Below, in pieces: positions 48,988 to 57,995 of a DNA stretch of 64,000 nt. Origin of the DNA: Salsuginibacillus halophilus (GTDB taxonomy: Bacteria; Bacillota; Bacilli; Bacillales; Marinococcaceae); the NCBI RefSeq assembly GCF_003014715.1, contig NZ_PYAV01000011.1, forward strand, positions 62,001-126,000, in the 5' to 3' direction. The notes beneath the pieces are model-generated. The model worked only from the letters and a program-made list of their open reading frames with translations. It was not told where the DNA came from and did no database searches. Position numbers and translations under genes: made by a program. Numbering within the stretch: the stretch's first letter is position 1; each line of letters opens with the position of its first letter.

Positions 48988-50289
48988 ATGCGCATGGTGG
49001 ATATCATTGAGAAAAAGCGCGACGGCCATCCGTTAACAGAAGAAGAAATCCGCTGGTTTACAACGGAATACAGCGCCGGAAACATCCCGGATTATCAAGC
49101 ATCTGCCCTTGCCATGGCGATTTACTTTCAAGGTATGACGGATGAAGAAGCTGGCGCATTAACGCTTGAAATGGCAAAATCCGGTGATCAGCTCGACCTT
49201 TCTGCAATCACGGGCACAAAAGTTGATAAGCACTCCACCGGCGGAGTGGGAGATAAAACGACATTTATTTTAGGCCCGCTCGTTGCAGCACTTGATGTGC
49301 CGGTAGCAAAAATGAGCGGCCGCGGCCTCGGTCATACCGGCGGCACGATTGATAAATTAGAGGCGTTTACCGGCTTTGAAACCGAGATCAGCCAGGAGCA
49401 GTTTATCGAGCTTGTTAACAAAAATAAATTGGCACTCGCCGGGCAGTCCGGCAACTTAACGCCGGCGGATAAAAAGCTGTACGCCCTTCGCGATGTAACG
49501 GCCACAGTGGACTCGATCCCGCTTATTGCAAGCTCTGTTATGAGCAAAAAGATTGCGGCCGGCTCTGATGCGATTGTGCTCGATGTGAAAACCGGCTCCG
49601 GCGCGTTCATGACGGACGAAGACGATGCCCGCGCCCTTGCAAAAGCCATGGTCGATATCGGCAATTCCATCGGCCGCGATACGATGGCAGTCATCTCCGA
49701 CATGAATCAGCCGCTCGGGCGCATGATCGGTAACGCCCTTGAAGTGAAAGAAGCTGTGGAGACATTAAAAGGCGAAGGACCGGCGGATGTGCATGAACTC
49801 AGCTTAACCCTTGCGGCGCACATGGTCGTACTCGGTGGCGGTGCGGCGAGCGCCGAAGAAGCCCGAGACCTGCTGGAAAAAGCGATCCAGGACGGCAGCG
49901 CCATTGAAGCGATGAAAACATTTATTGCAGCACAAGGCGGCGATCCGTCAGCTGTAGATGACCCTGAGCTGCTTGCAACTGCAAAAGACCGGGTAGCCGT
50001 CCCTGCACCGAGTTCCGGCTACGTGACCGAAATGCATGCCGCACAAATCGGGCAGGCGGCAATGCTTCTCGGCGCCGGCCGGGCCACACTCGATGACGAG
50101 ATCGATCACGCTGTCGGGATTGAACTTGAAGCAAAAATTGGTCATTACGTGCACGAAGGTGACACCATTGCCTGGCTGCACGCGAACAAAGATGACACAA
50201 CAGCGATCCGTACAATGGTTCAGGAAGCGTACACGTTCTCTGACCAACAACCGGATGCGCGCCCGCTCATCTTCGACACGATCCATTAA
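48988..50289 (+). CDS. pdp: Pyrimidine-nucleoside phosphorylase
   Basis: A 433-residue enzyme that splits uridine, thymidine and deoxyuridine with phosphate. The family signature [17 protein letters not shown] is intact, as are [12 protein letters not shown] (phosphate) and the [16 protein letters not shown] pyrimidine site. The N-terminal helical domain and C-terminal PYNP domain are both present. A GGGGGAC ribosome site precedes ATG 48988. It closes the nucleoside salvage operon downstream of the purine riboswitch. Confidence 0.96.
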   Translation: MRMVDIIEKKRDGHPLTEEEIRWFTTEYSAGNIPDYQASALAMAIYFQGMTDEEAGALTLEMAKSGDQLDLSAITGTKVDKHSTGGVGDKTTFILGPLVAALDVPVAKMSGRGLGHTGGTIDKLEAFTGFETEISQEQFIELVNKNKLALAGQSGNLTPADKKLYALRDVTATVDSIPLIASSVMSKKIAAGSDAIVLDVKTGSGAFMTDEDDARALAKAMVDIGNSIGRDTMAVISDMNQPLGRMIGNALEVKEAVETLKGEGPADVHELSLTLAAHMVVLGGGAASAEEARDLLEKAIQDGSAIEAMKTFIAAQGGDPSAVDDPELLATAKDRVAVPAPSSGYVTEMHAAQIGQAAMLLGAGRATLDDEIDHAVGIELEAKIGHYVHEGDTIAWLHANKDDTTAIRTMVQEAYTFSDQQPDARPLIFDTIH

Positions 50290-50296
50290 TGATTAG

Positions 50297-50332
50297 AAAA
50301 GCCTCTGCCGGCTCGACCGGCAGAGGCTTTTA
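50297..50332. terminator. Bidirectional terminator after pdp
   Basis: AAAAGCCTCTGCCGG CTCGA CCGGCAGAGGCTTTT, a perfect stem with A and T runs, between pdp and the convergent permease gene. Confidence 0.95.
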
Positions 50333-50368
50333 AGGTTTAGAGAGGCATGTAGAGGCAAGCGTTGTGCT

Positions 50369-51970
50369 TTAATCCAAATCCCGCCGGCGGTACAGCCAAG
50401 CGCCGAGCGCTGCAAAAATAACCGCCGCAGTCACCATTCCAACCAGGGGAAGTGCTGCCACATCTTCAGCCGGATATTCCGGGACGTACCCGTATGGTGT
50501 AGTGTAATCCATGCCATCAGGAAATTGAAACAGTTCTCCCATATAAATGACAATGTAGCCATACAACAAGTAGACCCAGATGAGTGGCGAGAGCGCAGGC
50601 GAAACGCCGAGAATGAGGGCAGCCAAGCCGAGCATGACTGCGAGCGCTGGCACAAACACGAGGGCAGCAGTAAATACAGCACCGAAGGTAAAACTTTCTT
50701 CCATTGTGACCGCTGCCGCTCCCCACAGCCCGGCGGCTGCAGCGGTAAGCATGATGATACTCGTGATCATGCCTGTAGCGACATAAACTCCGTATACGCG
50801 CAAGCGTGGAACCGGCAGCGTATACAGCGCTTCGAGCCGTCCGCGTTTTTCTTCAGACTTCAAACGAAGGAGTGAAAGCAGCGTCGGAATGCTTGCGGCA
50901 ACTGCGAGTACAGACATAAACATCGCGAGAAACTGATCAATGAGTGCTGTATCACCTTCAGCAGCGATTAATACTTGAATGATTTCAACTTCAGCAAAAA
51001 ATGTTTCGGTTTCACTTAAAACAGAACCGTACACCGCGCCAAGCAGGATCATCCCAAGCGCCCAGAACATCCAGCTTGTGCGCTGCAGCCGGAAGACGAG
51101 GCTGAAAACGGATGTTAAAAAGCGTCCGCCATCTCTCCGGCCGGCGCGCGCAGGAAGCATGCCGGCACCAGCATCGCGGCGGCGGTGCAGCTGCAGGGCG
51201 GAGAATGCAAAAATTACAGCTGCTGCTACCGGTAAGAAAAGGTACAAGGCGTGGTCTTCTACATACACCTGCATCTCCTGCAGCCAGCCGAAGGGGGTGG
51301 CGTATAAAAATGTTTCATTGACGGTGTCACCGACAGCACGTAGTCCGTAAAAAGCAACGAGGCCTGTGACCGAAAGTCCGAGCGCACCGCGTGAACTCTC
51401 AGCTGCCTGGCTCACAAACAGCGTAAGCGCAGCAAAGAAAATACCGGCCGTTCCAATGGCAGCACCGTATAAAAATGAGCTGCCGGCGGTAATGCTTTCA
51501 AGCTGCAGCACCGTAAGCCCGGCGCCAGTGAACAAAGCAATCAAAATGTTAAGCCCGCTCACATACAAAAGCGCTGCCCCCGGCACTGCAAGGCGACCCA
51601 CCGGGAGTGCGCCGAGCAGCTCTAATTGTCCGTCCTCTTCCTGTGCCCGGGTATGGCGAATAACGAGAAGTATGCTCATGACGCCTGCCGTAAGCGCGGT
51701 CATGCCGAGCATTTGATGGGCAAGCATGGCACCGTACGTATAATCATCGAGGCCGTGCCCTTGACCGATCAACGCCGTTGTTGCCGGGTTAACCATCGTC
51801 TGCGCGACTGCCTGCCGTTCTTCAGCTGAAGCATATAAATCAACAAATGAGAGCGCTACGGCAAGACTCGTAGCTGTCAAAGCAAAGAGCCACAGGGGTG
51901 CCCGGAGCCGGTCGCGCCGGAGGATGAAGCAGAAAATTGCAAATGTGCCGCTAAACAGCCGCTCATTCAT
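50369..51970 (-). CDS. Large ABC-2 permease of an antibiotic-type exporter
   Basis: A 533-residue membrane protein with about twelve helices in two halves, the layout of the COG3559 (TnrB3-like) exporters of polyketide or tetronasin-type antibiotics. An internal repeat of the ABC-2 unit is visible (RHTRAQEEDGQLELLGALPV in the first half and RLKSEEKRGRLEALYTLPV in the second). ATG 51970 follows GGAGGGAGGG and overlaps the ATPase stop by 8 bases. The three-gene tetR-ATPase-permease operon interrupts the Bacillus order between pdp and dacF and is probably an insertion. Confidence 0.87.
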   Translation of the reverse strand: MNERLFSGTFAIFCFILRRDRLRAPLWLFALTATSLAVALSFVDLYASAEERQAVAQTMVNPATTALIGQGHGLDDYTYGAMLAHQMLGMTALTAGVMSILLVIRHTRAQEEDGQLELLGALPVGRLAVPGAALLYVSGLNILIALFTGAGLTVLQLESITAGSSFLYGAAIGTAGIFFAALTLFVSQAAESSRGALGLSVTGLVAFYGLRAVGDTVNETFLYATPFGWLQEMQVYVEDHALYLFLPVAAAVIFAFSALQLHRRRDAGAGMLPARAGRRDGGRFLTSVFSLVFRLQRTSWMFWALGMILLGAVYGSVLSETETFFAEVEIIQVLIAAEGDTALIDQFLAMFMSVLAVAASIPTLLSLLRLKSEEKRGRLEALYTLPVPRLRVYGVYVATGMITSIIMLTAAAAGLWGAAAVTMEESFTFGAVFTAALVFVPALAVMLGLAALILGVSPALSPLIWVYLLYGYIVIYMGELFQFPDGMDYTTPYGYVPEYPAEDVAALPLVGMVTAAVIFAALGAWLYRRRDLD

Positions 51971-52862
51971 GCGTTTTCCCTCCCTCCTTCGTGTCATAAT
52001 GCTGCATAAACAAGTCCTCAAGTGCAGGTGGTGCACTATTTAATTGCATGATGTCAAATTCAGCAAGGTGTGCCATTACTGAAGATAGTTTTTCAGTATC
52101 TACTTGAAATGAAGTTTGCGCACCACTTTCGGTGAGGTCATACACCCCGGAAAACTCCGCAAGTCCAGTTAAAGGCGTTGCGGTTTCCACCGTCACCTGG
52201 GTTCGGGTTAAATGCCTCATCTCACTGAGCGTACCTTGTTCAATCACTTCACCTGCACGAATGATGGCCACCCGGTCGCACAATTTTTCCACTTCCGATA
52301 AGATGTGGCTTGATAGCAGCACACTTTTACCAGCTGCCCGAGCTTCAGCAACACAAGCTTGAAACGTCTGCTCCATAAGCGGATCAAGGCCTGAAGTCGG
52401 TTCATCAAGAATATAAAGATCAGCGTTTGAGGCAAATGCAGCAATAAGCGCAACCTTTTGCCGGTTACCTTTCGAGTACGTGCGGCACTTTTTCGTTGGA
52501 TCAAACTGAAAACGTTCGATCAGTTCATCACGCTTTTCTTTCGAGAATCCACCGCGCAGCCGGCCGAACAAATCAATCACCTCGCCACCGGTTAAATTCG
52601 GCCATAAATTCACATCCCCCGGCACATACGCAATCCGCCGGTGAATCTCCACGGCATCGCGCCACACATCCTGCCCGAAAATTTCAGCGCTCCCTGCATC
52701 AGCTTTCATTAAACCGAGCAGCACCCGGATCGTCGTTGACTTGCCGGCACCGTTTGGCCCGATAAACCCGAAAACTTCCCCCGGCTTCACATCCAAATCA
52801 ACACCGCTGAGTGCATGAAAATCCCCGAACGTTTTCTTCACACCCTTCATTTCAAGCATCAT
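51963..52862 (-). CDS. ABC exporter ATP-binding protein
   Basis: A 299-residue ATPase: Walker A GPNGAGKSTT, signature YSKGNRQKVALIAAF (a divergent form of LSGGQ found in this subfamily), Walker B LYILDEPTSGLDP and H-loop SSHILSE. The C-terminal 80 residues form a regulatory tail. It pairs with the large permease encoded next and is translationally coupled both to it and to the upstream TetR gene. The likely role is efflux of a toxic hydrophobic compound. Confidence 0.92.
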   Translation of the reverse strand: MMLEMKGVKKTFGDFHALSGVDLDVKPGEVFGFIGPNGAGKSTTIRVLLGLMKADAGSAEIFGQDVWRDAVEIHRRIAYVPGDVNLWPNLTGGEVIDLFGRLRGGFSKEKRDELIERFQFDPTKKCRTYSKGNRQKVALIAAFASNADLYILDEPTSGLDPLMEQTFQACVAEARAAGKSVLLSSHILSEVEKLCDRVAIIRAGEVIEQGTLSEMRHLTRTQVTVETATPLTGLAEFSGVYDLTESGAQTSFQVDTEKLSSVMAHLAEFDIMQLNSAPPALEDLFMQHYDTKEGGKTHE

Positions 52863-53485
52863 TCAACCCCCTTCTTTTGATAAAAACTTGTGCGCAGTAC
52901 CTCAACATATGCAGCAAACTCACGCCAAGTGGCGTCAACGTCAATGTCTTCAGGCGGCATTTGATTCAGCCGGTTTTTTAAGTCTGCTTCATATCCTTCA
53001 AGTGCCCATTGAATAAGGTGAAATGCTTTATCGCGATCAATATCCGTACGGAAAAATGATAAATCTACGTCTTGATACAGCCGCCCATGTCCTTCGGTAT
53101 AGATCTTTTGATATTTCTCTTGTAAATGAGGGGGCAGCTTTTCTAAATCGCTTGAAAAAAGGGTCGTTAAAAAGTGAAATACATAAGGTGATTGCTCCAT
53201 CACCTTCATCTTAAGTGCTGTCGTCTCTTGCAGCCGGCGGATAAAATCAGGCTCAGTTACATCAATCTGTTGTAAAAAATCTTCCGCCACAAAAGTCATA
53301 CTTTCTTCAGCAAGGGTGGCGAATAATTCGTATTTGTTTTGAAAGTAGTAAAAGAGCATCCCTTTGCCGATGCCAGCTTCTTTCACAATTTGGTTTGTTG
53401 ACGCGCGCTCGTAGCCTTCCTGGGCAAATATTTTCATCGCCGCCTCACGGATCAGCGCCTCTTTATCAGCTGCCTTTTTTGTCAT
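52859..53485 (-). CDS. TetR/AcrR-family repressor of the exporter operon
   Basis: A 208-residue regulator with an N-terminal helix-turn-helix (IREAAMKIFAQEGYERAS, then IGKGMLFYYFQNKYELF) and a helical ligand domain. It is the first gene of the operon it probably controls. Two 13-base palindromes GACCAnnnTGGTC flank its own promoter (53511-53556), which gives simple autoregulation released by the exported drug. ATG 53485 follows AGGTGG. Its stop overlaps the ATPase start. Confidence 0.93.
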   Translation of the reverse strand: MTKKAADKEALIREAAMKIFAQEGYERASTNQIVKEAGIGKGMLFYYFQNKYELFATLAEESMTFVAEDFLQQIDVTEPDFIRRLQETTALKMKVMEQSPYVFHFLTTLFSSDLEKLPPHLQEKYQKIYTEGHGRLYQDVDLSFFRTDIDRDKAFHLIQWALEGYEADLKNRLNQMPPEDIDVDATWREFAAYVEVLRTSFYQKKGVE

Positions 53486-53510
53486 CGTTCCACCTGCTTT
53501 TATCGTTTTA

Positions 53511-53558
53511 GACCACTTTGGTCAATTTAAATATAGCAAAGTAGACCACATTGGTCAA
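53511..53558 (-). promoter_or_regulatory. Promoter with two TetR-type operators
   Basis: On the minus strand TTGACC (53553-53558), a 17-base spacer and TATATT (53530-53535) form a sigma-A promoter. Palindromes GACCACATTGGTC (53544-53556) and GACCACTTTGGTC (53511-53523) overlap its -35 and lie just after its -10, centred 33 bases apart. Confidence 0.85.
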
Positions 53559-53574
53559 TTGAAATTTTCGTTGG

Positions 53575-53900
53575 GTTGTAAGGCACGATCTCGAGGCGTC
53601 GAGGCACGATCTTGAGGTGGCGAAGCACGATCTTGAAGCGGCGAGGCACGACCTTGAAGCGGCGAAGCACGACCTTGAAGCGGCGAGGCACGACCTTGAG
53701 GGGGCGAGGCACGATCTTGAAGCGGCGAAGCACGACCTTGAAGCGGCGAGGCACGACCTTGAGGGGGCGAGGCACGATCTTGAAGCGGCGAAGCACGATC
53801 TCGAGGGGGGCGAAGCACGATCTCGAGGGGGGCGAAGCACGATCTTGAAGCGGCGAGGCACGTTTTCAGGGCTGTGAGGCAAGCTATCAGGGTGATGAAG
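53575..53900 (+). repeat. Tandem repeat array 6 (21-bp unit, about 15 copies)
   Basis: Units GAGGCACGACCTTGAAGC + GGC with variants GAAGCACGATC and TTGAGGGGGC; two units are 22 bases long. It decays toward dacF. It fills the divergent region between the tetR and dacF genes. Long frames through it on both strands lack ribosome sites and are not called. Confidence 0.93.
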
Positions 53901-53939
53901 TACGGTCTTGAATCCGACATAAATCGAAAACGCTAGAAA

Positions 53940-53969
53940 TTTATGCCATGAATCATGAAAAACATGTAT
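53940..53969 (+). promoter_or_regulatory. dacF: Possible forespore (sigma-F/G) promoter of dacF
   Basis: TTTATG, 17-base spacer, CATGTAT, 50 bases before the dacF start. It resembles the clearer sigma-G type promoter before spoVAA (TGTATG-17-CATACTA). dacF is forespore-expressed in B. subtilis. Confidence 0.35.
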
Positions 53970-54018
53970 AAATTTACCTGTGTCCACCGAAGCTGTAGTT
54001 AAAAACGGAGGAACGGCT

Positions 54019-55182
54019 ATGACGATAACACGTTGGATGATCAGTGCACTTTTTATAATGCTTCTTACTTTAGGAGCGGTATCCACTGCGTTTTCTGCAG
54101 AACGCCCGATCGATATTGAGGCAAAGTCACTCATCTTAATGGAGATGGATACAGGGGAAGTGTTAATTGAAGAAAACAGCGACGAAGCATTTCCACCGGC
54201 ATCGATGACGAAGATGATGACGATGCTGCTTTTAATGGAGGCGATTGAAGCAGGAGATGTCAACTTTGAAGATGAAGTTACGGTTAGTGAAAAAGCCGCT
54301 TCAATGGGAGGATCGCAAATTTTTCTTGAAGAGGGCGAGACGATGATTGTTCGCGATTTATTAAAAGCGATTGCGGTAGCTTCTGGGAATGACGCCTCTG
54401 TTGCTGTTGCTGAACATCTTGCAGGTTCTGAAGAAGATTTTGTTGAAATGATGAATGAGAAAGTAGATGAGCTTGGCTTAACGCACACCCAGTTTCAAAA
54501 CTCCAACGGACTGCCGGCAGACGAGCATTACGCGAGCGCCCATGATTTAGCAGTCATTGCCCGCGAGCTTATGCGTCACGAAGGCATCACTTCATTTACG
54601 AGCATTTACGAAGATTACTTACGTCAAGGGACAGATGATGAATTTTGGCTCGTGAATACAAACAGACTCGTGAATTCGTACGAGGGAATGGACGGAGTGA
54701 AAACCGGGTTTACCCGTGAAGCGAAGTACGGATTGGCCGCCTCAGCCAAGCGGGGTGACGCCCGCTATATTGCTGTTGTAATGGGGGCGGACTCTCCGAA
54801 AGAACGTAACCGCCACATTACAGATGCGCTGGATTATGCGTTTGAAACATTTGAAGTGCACCCACTCATTGAGAAAGGCCGCGTGATTGGAGCAGAATCA
54901 GTCTCGAAAGGTATGAAAGAAACCGTTCCATTAAGAGTAAAAGAGCCGGTAAGTGTACTTCTTAAGCGAGGGGAAGGTGCTGATGACATTGAAGAGCAGC
55001 TGCTCATCGATGAAGAAATCGAGGCACCCGTTGTCGAAGGAGAACCCCTTGGTAAGCTGCAGCTGACGAAAGACGAAGAAACAGTAGCAGATGTGCCGGT
55101 GCTTGCAGCTGAAGATGTTGAAAAAGCGTCTTTGTGGCATTTGTTCCAGCGCTCGCTCAGCCGTTTGAGCGGCCTTCGGTAA
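54019..55182 (+). CDS. dacF: D-alanyl-D-alanine carboxypeptidase DacF
   Basis: A 387-residue penicillin-binding protein that trims the terminal D-Ala from peptidoglycan stems during spore formation. A signal peptide ends at about STAFSA-ERP. The active-site motifs are SMTK (nucleophile Ser), SGN and KTGFT. The C-terminal PBP5-type domain and a final amphipathic segment would tether it to the membrane. ATG 54019 follows CGGAGGAAC. The place just before spoIIAA matches Bacillus and identifies it as DacF rather than DacA or DacB. Confidence 0.95.
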   Translation: MTITRWMISALFIMLLTLGAVSTAFSAERPIDIEAKSLILMEMDTGEVLIEENSDEAFPPASMTKMMTMLLLMEAIEAGDVNFEDEVTVSEKAASMGGSQIFLEEGETMIVRDLLKAIAVASGNDASVAVAEHLAGSEEDFVEMMNEKVDELGLTHTQFQNSNGLPADEHYASAHDLAVIARELMRHEGITSFTSIYEDYLRQGTDDEFWLVNTNRLVNSYEGMDGVKTGFTREAKYGLAASAKRGDARYIAVVMGADSPKERNRHITDALDYAFETFEVHPLIEKGRVIGAESVSKGMKETVPLRVKEPVSVLLKRGEGADDIEEQLLIDEEIEAPVVEGEPLGKLQLTKDEETVADVPVLAAEDVEKASLWHLFQRSLSRLSGLR

Positions 55183-55217
55183 TTGTGAAGCTTTCACACG
55201 AGTTTTGTCAGGCGTGC

Positions 55218-55242
55218 AGGAGTTTTCCAAGCTTTCGTGAAT
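55218..55242 (+). promoter_or_regulatory. Candidate sigma-H promoter of the spoIIA operon
   Basis: AGGAGTT at 55218-55224, 12-base spacer, GTGAAT at 55237-55242, fitting the sigma-H consensus (AGGA-T, GAAT). In B. subtilis spoIIA is transcribed by sigma-H at the start of sporulation. Confidence 0.65.
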
Positions 55243-55285
55243 CAAGTAAAGGCAGCGGGAATTTATACATGTAGGGGGAAGAAAA

Positions 55286-55639
55286 ATGAGTTTTGATGTC
55301 ACGATGGAGCAAGTCAAAGATGTGCTTTTGGTACGAATTTCCGGTGAACTGGACCATCATACAGCAAGCCGGCTGCGCGAAGACATGGATGCGAAGTTAC
55401 AAGAAAGTGGGATTGTGCACGTCGTATTAAATGCAAGCGAGCTTTCGTTTATGGACAGCTCCGGTATCGGTGTTGTGCTCGGCAGGTATAAACAAATCGC
55501 AGCCCGCGGCGGACAAGTGTATGTATGTGAGATCCCGCCGCAGGTGGAGCGGATCTTTGAAATGGCCGGCTTGTTTAAAGTCTTGAAAAAAGAGGAGAAA
55601 GAAGCTCGTGCGCTTCAAGAATTGGGGGCAGCTTCCTGA
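55286..55639 (+). CDS. spoIIAA: Anti-sigma-F factor antagonist
   Basis: A 117-residue STAS-domain protein. The phosphorylatable serine lies in [16 protein letters not shown]. Unphosphorylated SpoIIAA binds SpoIIAB and frees sigma-F in the forespore; SpoIIE dephosphorylates it. Length is the same as in B. subtilis. GGGGGAAG precedes ATG 55286. It is the first gene of the spoIIA operon and overlaps spoIIAB by one base (TGATG). Confidence 0.97.
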   Translation: MSFDVTMEQVKDVLLVRISGELDHHTASRLREDMDAKLQESGIVHVVLNASELSFMDSSGIGVVLGRYKQIAARGGQVYVCEIPPQVERIFEMAGLFKVLKKEEKEARALQELGAAS

Positions 55640-56079
55640 TGACAAATGAAATGAGCATTACATTCAGTGCTGTAAGTGAGAACGAAGCGTTTGCCCGGGT
55701 GAGTGTTGGCGCGTTTGTAAGCCAGCTCGACCCGACGATGGATGAAGTTACTGAAATTAAAACGGTGATCAGCGAATCCGTCACAAACGCGATCATTCAC
55801 GGCTACAATGAAAACCCGGCCGGCAACATTACCATTTCAGCCTGGCTCGAAGACGGGCTTGTCACATTAACCATTACAGACGAAGGAAAAGGGATGCAAA
55901 ACGTAGATGAAGCAAGAGAACCTTTATTTACGTCACGCCCGGAACTTGAGCGTTCAGGCATGGGCTTTACAATTATGGAGAACTTCATGGACGAAGTGGC
56001 GGTGCATTCTGTTCCGGAGAAGGGAACGACCATTTACATGAAAAAACATGTCGCCAAATCAAAAGCGCATTGTTCATAA
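55639..56079 (+). CDS. spoIIAB: Anti-sigma-F factor and SpoIIAA kinase
   Basis: A 146-residue GHKL-type kinase with the N box [12 protein letters not shown]1 box TDEGKGM and G2 box [16 protein letters not shown]. It holds sigma-F inactive and phosphorylates SpoIIAA. Size and order are as in B. subtilis. Its start overlaps the spoIIAA stop, keeping the two proteins at a fixed ratio, which matters for the partner-switching mechanism. Confidence 0.97.
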   Translation: MTNEMSITFSAVSENEAFARVSVGAFVSQLDPTMDEVTEIKTVISESVTNAIIHGYNENPAGNITISAWLEDGLVTLTITDEGKGMQNVDEAREPLFTSRPELERSGMGFTIMENFMDEVAVHSVPEKGTTIYMKKHVAKSKAHCS

Positions 56080-56091
56080 AGGGTGATCGTC

Positions 56092-56841
56092 ATGCAAACA
56101 GATGTACGTCAACCGCCGCTTAAAGATGAAGTCATTCGTCAATTGATTCAAGATAGTCAATCCGGCAGTCAAAAAGCGCGTGACGAGCTTGTTCATGCTA
56201 ACACACGGCTCGTCTGGTCCGTTGTCCAACGCTTTTTAAACCGTGGTTATGAAGCGGAAGATTTGTTTCAAATCGGTTGTATCGGGTTGATGAAGTCCAT
56301 TGATAAATTTGATCTGTCATATGACGTGAAGTTTTCAACGTATGCTGTGCCGATGATTATTGGTGAGATCCAACGGTTTATCCGAGATGACGGAACGATG
56401 AAAGTGAGCCGTTCTTTAAAGGAAATGAACCAAAAGATCCGGCGAGAGCGCGATGCAAAAACGAAAGAAACCGGGCGCGAACCGACGGTCAATGAACTTG
56501 CTGAAGCGCTTGGGCTCACTCCCGAAGAAGTTGTTTTCGCCACTGAAGCAGGCCGGCATTTATCATCGCTTCACGAAACGGTTTATGAAAATGATGGTGA
56601 TCCGATCACTTTAATGGATCAGCTTGCTGATGCAGAAGATCAAGGCTGGTTTGAAGGGATTGCCCTCCGCGAAGCCATTGAAGATTTAAATGAGCGTGAA
56701 CGCTTAATTGTACTGCTCAGATATTACAAAGATAAAACCCAGGCTGAAGTCGCCGGCCGCCTCGGTGTTTCGCAAGTGCAGGTCTCGCGCTTAGAGAAAA
56801 AGATATTAGAAAAGATGAAAATGTATATGGGTGAATCGTGA
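56092..56841 (+). CDS. sigF: RNA polymerase sigma-F factor
   Basis: A 249-residue sigma-70 family protein: region 2 (NRGYEAEDLFQIGCIGLMKS, FDLSYDVKFSTYAVPMIIGE), region 3 and region 4 (YYKDKTQAEVAGRLGVSQVQVSRLEKKIL). It starts early forespore transcription. ATG 56092 follows AAAGGGTGATC with good spacing; GTG 56083 lies in the ribosome site. It is third in the spoIIA operon, 12 bases after spoIIAB. No terminator is obvious before the repeat at 56922. Confidence 0.97.
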   Translation: MQTDVRQPPLKDEVIRQLIQDSQSGSQKARDELVHANTRLVWSVVQRFLNRGYEAEDLFQIGCIGLMKSIDKFDLSYDVKFSTYAVPMIIGEIQRFIRDDGTMKVSRSLKEMNQKIRRERDAKTKETGREPTVNELAEALGLTPEEVVFATEAGRHLSSLHETVYENDGDPITLMDQLADAEDQGWFEGIALREAIEDLNERERLIVLLRYYKDKTQAEVAGRLGVSQVQVSRLEKKILEKMKMYMGES

Positions 56842-56921
56842 GGCCGGAAAAACTATACGATAAATTTAAACTTTAATTTTTATTCATAATAAGTGGGTTT
56901 CATCAATCGTCACATGAGAAT

Positions 56922-57150
56922 AAAAACCGAATCATGAACGTGACCTTCACTTTAGACGGACGCTTTCCCGAGGGCTTGGCTTCAGCTAACTTGTTCGATT
57001 AGATTTCCAATCGAACAAGTGGATCTTCAGCTTGCGCTTGATTCGCTGGGAGTCGCCGTCTTTCGTTACGGTCACTTTTACATTTAAGGATCATCAATCA
57101 TTTCCAATGGATCGGGTTCCTTTGATTGCTCAAGAAGTGTCACGATGAAA
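56922..57150 (+). repeat. Interspersed repeat, inverted copy of 3714-3946
   Basis: Shares most of about 230 bases with the reverse complement of 3714-3946, including the hairpin TTGTTCGATT...AATCGAACAA. It separates sigF from the TRIC gene. The other parts of the 56842-57287 gap show nothing I can support. Confidence 0.8.
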
Positions 57151-57287
57151 CTGACTTATAATCCAAGCGTGTCAAGCCTTTAAGGTTTGGTACGCTTATT
57201 TTTTATGCACAAAATCATGGCTTGAGGTGAATGATATGTTATAAAGAAAAGGATGGAAATGATGGTGCAGGAAAGTAGGGAGAGCTC

Positions 57288-57884
57288 ATGTGGGAAGTCT
57301 TAAATATGATTGGTACCATCGCTTTTGCATTAAGCGGTGTCAACGTTGCCTTAGAAGAACGCTATGATTTAATGGGCGTTTATATTCTCGGGTTTATTAC
57401 CGCGTTTGGCGGCGGTGCGGTGCGAAACATCTTAATCGGGGTGCCGGTATCTGAACTTTGGGCGCAGGGGACGTTGTTTACGATTGCATTTATCGTTATG
57501 ACGATTGCGTTTATTTTTCCGCGCATGTTGAAGTGGACACTGCTTCGCCGCGGGGTGTTTTTTGATGCGATCGGGCTCGGCGCATTTTCAGTCCAGGGGG
57601 CGCTTTATGCCCAATCAATGGGGCTGCCGCTAAGTGCCTCAATTGCAGCAGCTGCACTTACCGGAACCGGCGGCGGTATGATCCGGGACGTCCTTGCCGG
57701 AAGAAAGCCGCTCTTTTTGCAGAAGGAAATTTATATTGCTTGGACACTCATCCCCGGCCTCACGGTTGGGCTCGGCTGGCTTACCGGCCCGGTGGAAGTG
57801 TTGTTGATCGTTGCAGCTGTTGTAACCCTCAGGCTTTGTTCCGTTTACTACGGCTGGTCGCTGCCACGCCGATTTCAGCATTGA
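57288..57884 (+). CDS. TRIC-family (UPF0126) cation channel protein
   Basis: A 198-residue membrane protein with seven helices and the twin glycine motifs of the family, FGGGAVRNILIG and GTGGGMIRDVLAGRKP. Prokaryotic TRIC proteins form trimeric monovalent-cation channels. AGGGAGAG precedes ATG 57288. In B. subtilis the spoVA operon follows sigF directly, so this gene and the repeat before it are an insertion into the sporulation block. It may be monocistronic, with a terminator at 57921. Confidence 0.9.
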   Translation: MWEVLNMIGTIAFALSGVNVALEERYDLMGVYILGFITAFGGGAVRNILIGVPVSELWAQGTLFTIAFIVMTIAFIFPRMLKWTLLRRGVFFDAIGLGAFSVQGALYAQSMGLPLSASIAAAALTGTGGGMIRDVLAGRKPLFLQKEIYIAWTLIPGLTVGLGWLTGPVEVLLIVAAVVTLRLCSVYYGWSLPRRFQH

Positions 57885-57920
57885 TCAATGCTCGTTGTAG
57901 AAAAATGAACCTCTAGCTAT

Positions 57921-57950
57921 GTGGCGTAACGATTGTTGCGTCATTTTTTT
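57921..57950 (+). terminator. Terminator after the TRIC gene
   Basis: TGGCGTAAC pairs with GTTGCGTCA (one G-T pair, one mismatch-tolerant) and is followed by seven T residues. Confidence 0.65.
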
Positions 57951-57995
57951 ATTGGATTTTTAAACACGCGTCTGCACCTTTTCGGTATTTTTCAA

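Noticed and set aside
53508-54488. Long minus-strand open frame (326 codons) across array 6 and the dacF start
   Set aside because: The 21-bp unit keeps frames open artificially; the frame has no ribosome site and lies antisense to dacF, whose motifs are unambiguous.
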